A DNA stretch of 33,511 nt from Ettlia oleoabundans (taxonomy: Eukaryota; Chlorophyta; Chlorophyceae; Chlamydomonadales). Under the pieces are notes generated by a model, which was not told the origin of the DNA, searched no databases, and saw only the letters and a list, made by a program, of their open reading frames with translations. The DNA is taken from positions 1 to 33,511 of the forward strand of contig JAAMXP010000147.1 of NCBI GenBank assembly GCA_019693395.1. Reading direction: 5' to 3'. Within the stretch, counting starts at the first letter, position 1. The number at the start of each line of letters is the position of its first letter. Shown here piece after piece: positions 30,766 through 33,511 of this stretch. The translations under genes were made by a program, and so were the position numbers.

Positions 30766-30830
30766 GATAGTGCACTGTCCGTTCCGAAGAAAGGATCAGC
30801 ACAGTAAAGCATGCAGGGCTGACGACTGTT
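30766..30830 (+). repeat. Dispersed ~60-bp repeat, copy A
   Basis: AGTGCACTGTCCGTTCCGAA, then GATCAGCACAGTAAAGCATG, then CAGGGCTGACGACTGT. Longest match to copy B. Confidence 0.75.
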
Positions 30831-31587
30831 GTCCACTGATGTCCTCCAGCAATACAATAGATACAGATTGCACCACGCCAAATCGCAGCAAGTGCAGCAC
30901 ACCACCACAGCAAGCTGCGCAACAACTGCACCACTGCCGCACGCCACTGCACCTCTGCCAAAGGAAGCCACCCTCGTTACGGCGCACCAGCGCCCGCTAG
31001 TCGACACTCCAGCACGAACAAACGGTTGCGTTACCGACCCCTGCAGCAATGTCGTACACATTCTCGCTCTACTCAACCAGTGTGCTCCACACGCAGTAAC
31101 CTAAATCATCACCAGTGCAGCAAATCGGCAACGCACAGACTCGCTAGTCGCCACTTTTGGCCCACCGACCCACGTTTCCATTTACCACCCACCACCTACG
31201 CCACACGGCCATACCAACACACACAGACGTCCAACATGCCTGCTGGCAAGCAGAGACGTCGAGAACGAGAGCGCCGAACACTTCCGAGAACAACGTTCGT
31301 GACCGCAGACAGCCACAACCCAAGTTTGCCACACAACAGTGAGGGTCAGCTGCCGCGACGCAATCAATGTTGCTAAGAAGCACCCCACACTGATCGCAAC
31401 CTATGAACCTACCCCCCCTCGTCTGTACAAATGGCAACACACCTTCCCCGGTGTTGATCAACCAACTTCAACCCTCCTCCAAACTGGTACAGAATTGCAG
31501 ATCTCAACATGACGAATCTCATTCCACTCAGAAACAGTGCCGACACTCGTTCCACAATACGGCCATGCTGCTCGTGAATCCGCGCGG

Positions 31588-32515
31588 CGGAACTGCAGAG
31601 GGTGCGTCAGTCAATTTTCTGGACATTACCATCGCACCCACCGGGGACAATGGCACGCTCCAGTCACCACACGGCTTTATGATAAACGCTGGGCTTTCCC
31701 TTTAAACTCATCAAGTTCCCTCACGCCACCTCTAAACTGTCTGCTCGCTCCAAATATGGTATAGTCACAAGCCAGTTCCACCGCTTCCGCCGCATACTTT
31801 TAGACCACGACGACTTCTGCAAAGCTAACGCACGCGTCATTGATCAGCTCGTAGAACGTGGGTTTGAGCACACCGCTGTCTACACAAACTACGTTCCCTC
31901 ATCAACGACTACCCTGGCATTTTTCCTTTGTCTCCGAGTACCTCTTTGCTCGGGTGCGGGCCCACCTTGACCAGCTGTGAGCTGCCTTTGCTTTTCCCAT
32001 TTCATCAGTTATTTCTTCTGTTTCACTATTTATTTTTGTTTTTTGTTTCATTCTCTCTTTTTTTATTAGTGCTTACACTTTTGTTTATGTAGCACAGTTT
32101 CTTCTGTTTCACTATTAATTTGTGTTTTTTGTTCATTCTCTCTTTTTTATTAGTGCTTACACTTTTGTTTATGTAGCACAGTCTAATGCGGGGAGCTCTT
32201 AGTGAGCCCGCACTGCCCTCCACTTTCCTCCCCTTTGCACCCTGTATTTCACCACGGTCTGCTGCAGGCCAGTCACGTCACCGGGGGCTCATCTCCAGCT
32301 TCCGAGCAGCAGCAGCAACGCTACTTGCGGCTACCAACCCCTCCAGTCATTGCCCATTCCTACCAATCGGTATGCAGGTGTGGCCCGACACCGCCATTAC
32401 AGCGCCAGCGTCAGCGTCAGATTGCATCACGTGCTTGCTCTTTTCGTTTTGTACCCGCCGAGCCCCCGGTGGCACATCGCTACCCCTCTTGCCAGATTTG
32501 CTTGCTTTCCCGGGC
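31588..32515 (+). mobile_element. Penelope-like retroelement fragment, copy 2 (5'-truncated)
   Basis: Homology to copy 1 starts abruptly at GCAGAGGGTGCGTCAG and runs through the FLDITIAPTGDNGT segment, a frameshifted DKRW segment, YGIVTSQFHRFRR and the 3' tail to GTGGCACATCGCTACCCC. The coding part has several indels relative to copy 1, for example one near 31660 after GGCACGCT and one near 31703. The T-rich tail carries an 86/84-bp tandem duplication absent from copy 1. The sequence upstream of 31588 is unrelated to the RT. It faces copy 3 tail to tail. Confidence 0.7.
32012..32181. repeat. Tandem duplication, 86 + 84 bp, in the Penelope-like tail
   Basis: Both units start TTTCTTCTGTTTCACTATT and end GTTTATGTAGCACAG. 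Copy 1 has a single unit (about 1914-1999). Confidence 0.8.
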
Positions 32516-32531
32516 TGATCCCTCCTTTGAG

Positions 32532-32573
32532 AGTGCACTGTCACAGTAAAGCATGCACGGCTGACGACTGTGG
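32532..32573 (+). repeat. Dispersed repeat, copy C, at the junction of two convergent retroelement copies
   Basis: GAGTGCACTGTCACAGTAAA, then GCATGCACGGCTGACGACTG: same ends as copies A and B but lacking ~22 internal bases. It lies exactly between the tails of Penelope-like copies 2 and 3. Confidence 0.7.
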
Positions 32574-32584
32574 GGGTAGTGGGG

Positions 32585-33410
32585 AAGCTATATGCCACCG
32601 GGGGCTGGGCTTGACAATAAGAAGGGCAAGCATGTCAGGCAAGCTGATGCTGCCGCTGTCGCTGGAAGCGGGGTATCTGAGCCACACCTGCGTAGCGGAG
32701 GGAGATGCGAGGAAGGGATGCAGATGTTGGTGGGCGTATAGCGTGCTGCTGACGCTTGCTGACGGCTATGGAGCTGCCCCCGGTGGCTAGTGTGACCTGC
32801 AGAGGGATGGAGAGTACTAAAGAGGGCTGCCACGCAGGAGGAAAGGGCGGACCAGCGTGGGCTCGCACAAGAGCTCCCCACGGTTGTGTAAACTGGTAGC
32901 GCATGCATTGTGACAATTTCAAATATCAAAGTAATCAAATCATTCAATACAATATATAATCAACTATAGAATAAAATAAAATACAAGTAAAAAATGGGGA
33001 AAGGAAGAAAGGTGGAAAAGGCGAGGGGAGAAAGAAGTTCAAAGGTGCACCCCAAACTCAGTCAAATATGCCATGACCCTGTCAAAAGAGGTAAATGTGG
33101 TCATAGGAAAAAATGCCTGGATAATCCGCAAGCAAGGACCGCAGCTTGCCTAGGCAGCGGTGCGGATCAAAAGCGCGTTTAAATAACTGTGCAATGACCC
33201 TTGCGTTGGCCTTGCAAAAACTCTCGGTGTCCAAAAAAATGCGGCAGAAACGGTGGAACTGGCTGGTCACCATGCCATATTTGGAGCGAGCCGACAGTGT
33301 GGAGGTGGCATAATGTGATTATGCGGAAGTTGTAAAACCAACGCTTATCAAACAGCTTGGTGTGGCGGGGAAGGCCAGCGGCAGCGGGTGGCGAGTGGTG
33401 GGAGCGGCAG
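32585..33410 (-). mobile_element. Penelope-like retroelement fragment, copy 3, minus strand
   Basis: Read on the minus strand: an FDKRW-like segment (about 33365), then SKLSARSKYG-like sequence spread over frames at 33260-33310, then MVTSQFHRFCRIFLDTESFC (33273 downward), and ARVIAQLFKRAFDPHR. An AT-rich spacer follows (about 32925-33000), then the GC-rich tail ending GGTGGCATATAGCTTCCCC at 32585. It is the most diverged copy. Homology is lost beyond ~33410, so the 5' part is truncated or decayed. Confidence 0.6.
33082..33273 (-). pseudogene. RT fragment of Penelope-like copy 3
   Basis: 63-codon frame with MVTSQFHRFCRIFLDTESFC and ANARVIAQLFKRAFDPHRCL, then RSLLADYPGIF. It is colinear with codons in copy 1 at about 1660-1835. 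The upstream DKRW and FPHATS part sits in other frames. Confidence 0.6.
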
Positions 33411-33511
33411 CCCCTATTCTTTGTCCCCGCAGAAGCCGCACCAGCAGGCAGCAGGCAGGCAACGGTTCCAAGGTTGTGGTGAAGCGCGCGCCCGCCGGCG
33501 GAGGCGGCAAA

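Larger units (their letters stand above)
30445..31587. other. Repeat-rich spacer without a supported gene
   Basis: Contains the 36-bp tandem repeat, an end of the 2490-3131 element family (30603-30655, inverted), and dispersed repeat copy A (30766-30830). The long minus-strand open frame 30366-31076 crosses all three and reads through a TIR, so I do not accept it as a gene. Confidence 0.5.

Noticed and set aside
30366..31076. 236-codon minus-strand open frame
   Set aside because: It runs through a TIR, a 36-bp tandem repeat and two dispersed repeats. Its end is just the translation of the inverted repeat, and it has no domain.
32532..32585. Hammerhead ribozyme, expected in some Penelope-like elements
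   Set aside because: A CTGACGA box is present but no properly spaced GAAA and flanking stems were found here or in copies A and B.

Overview
The window looks like nuclear DNA of a chlorophyte green alga. This is inferred from conserved eukaryotic genes cut by many short GT-AG introns (about 50-500 bp), a plant-type AP2/ERF transcription factor, GC-rich coding DNA, TGTAA motifs just after two stop codons, and algal-type retroelements. There are no bacterial operons, CRISPR arrays or recognisable tRNA/rRNA genes. A 72-base N gap (21333-21404) and a single N (25905) mark it as draft assembly.

Four genes could be spliced by hand with every exon phase consistent. (1) A 6-exon minus-strand gene at 5106-7206 encodes a protein of about 559 aa with a paired CxxC element, an acidic serine patch, a coiled coil and helical domains; I do not recognise the family. 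(2) UTP15, a U3 snoRNP WD40 protein, has 9 exons on the plus strand at 11923-14490. (3) A single-domain AP2/ERF transcription factor has 10 exons on the plus strand at 21607-24334. (4) RPL10/uL16 has 6 exons on the minus strand at 24833-26951, including a 10-nt first coding exon. The last two are convergent. A tandem pair of ankyrin-repeat genes follows at about 27.4-29.3 kb; the second is broken.

The rest is dense, nested mobile DNA. The left flank (1-4130) holds a terminal-inverted-repeat (TIR) element, a Penelope-like reverse transcriptase (RT) fragment with its 3' tail, and an antisense LINE RT fragment that is itself split by a second small inverted-repeat element. A 5'-truncated but largely open LINE fills about 7.8-11.6 kb, directly upstream of UTP15. 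It carries a region resembling an adenine-methyltransferase fold between the RT remnant and RNase H. The right flank (29.6-33.5 kb) holds an 828-bp TIR element with a candidate target-site duplication, then two further Penelope-like fragments facing each other tail to tail.

The housekeeping and regulatory genes appear unrelated in function. The best candidates for something undescribed are the 5106-7206 gene, the TIR family carrying a conserved glutamine-rich short ORF, and the extra domain in the LINE. About 14.5-17.6 kb and 18.0-21.6 kb contain repeats but no gene I can support well.
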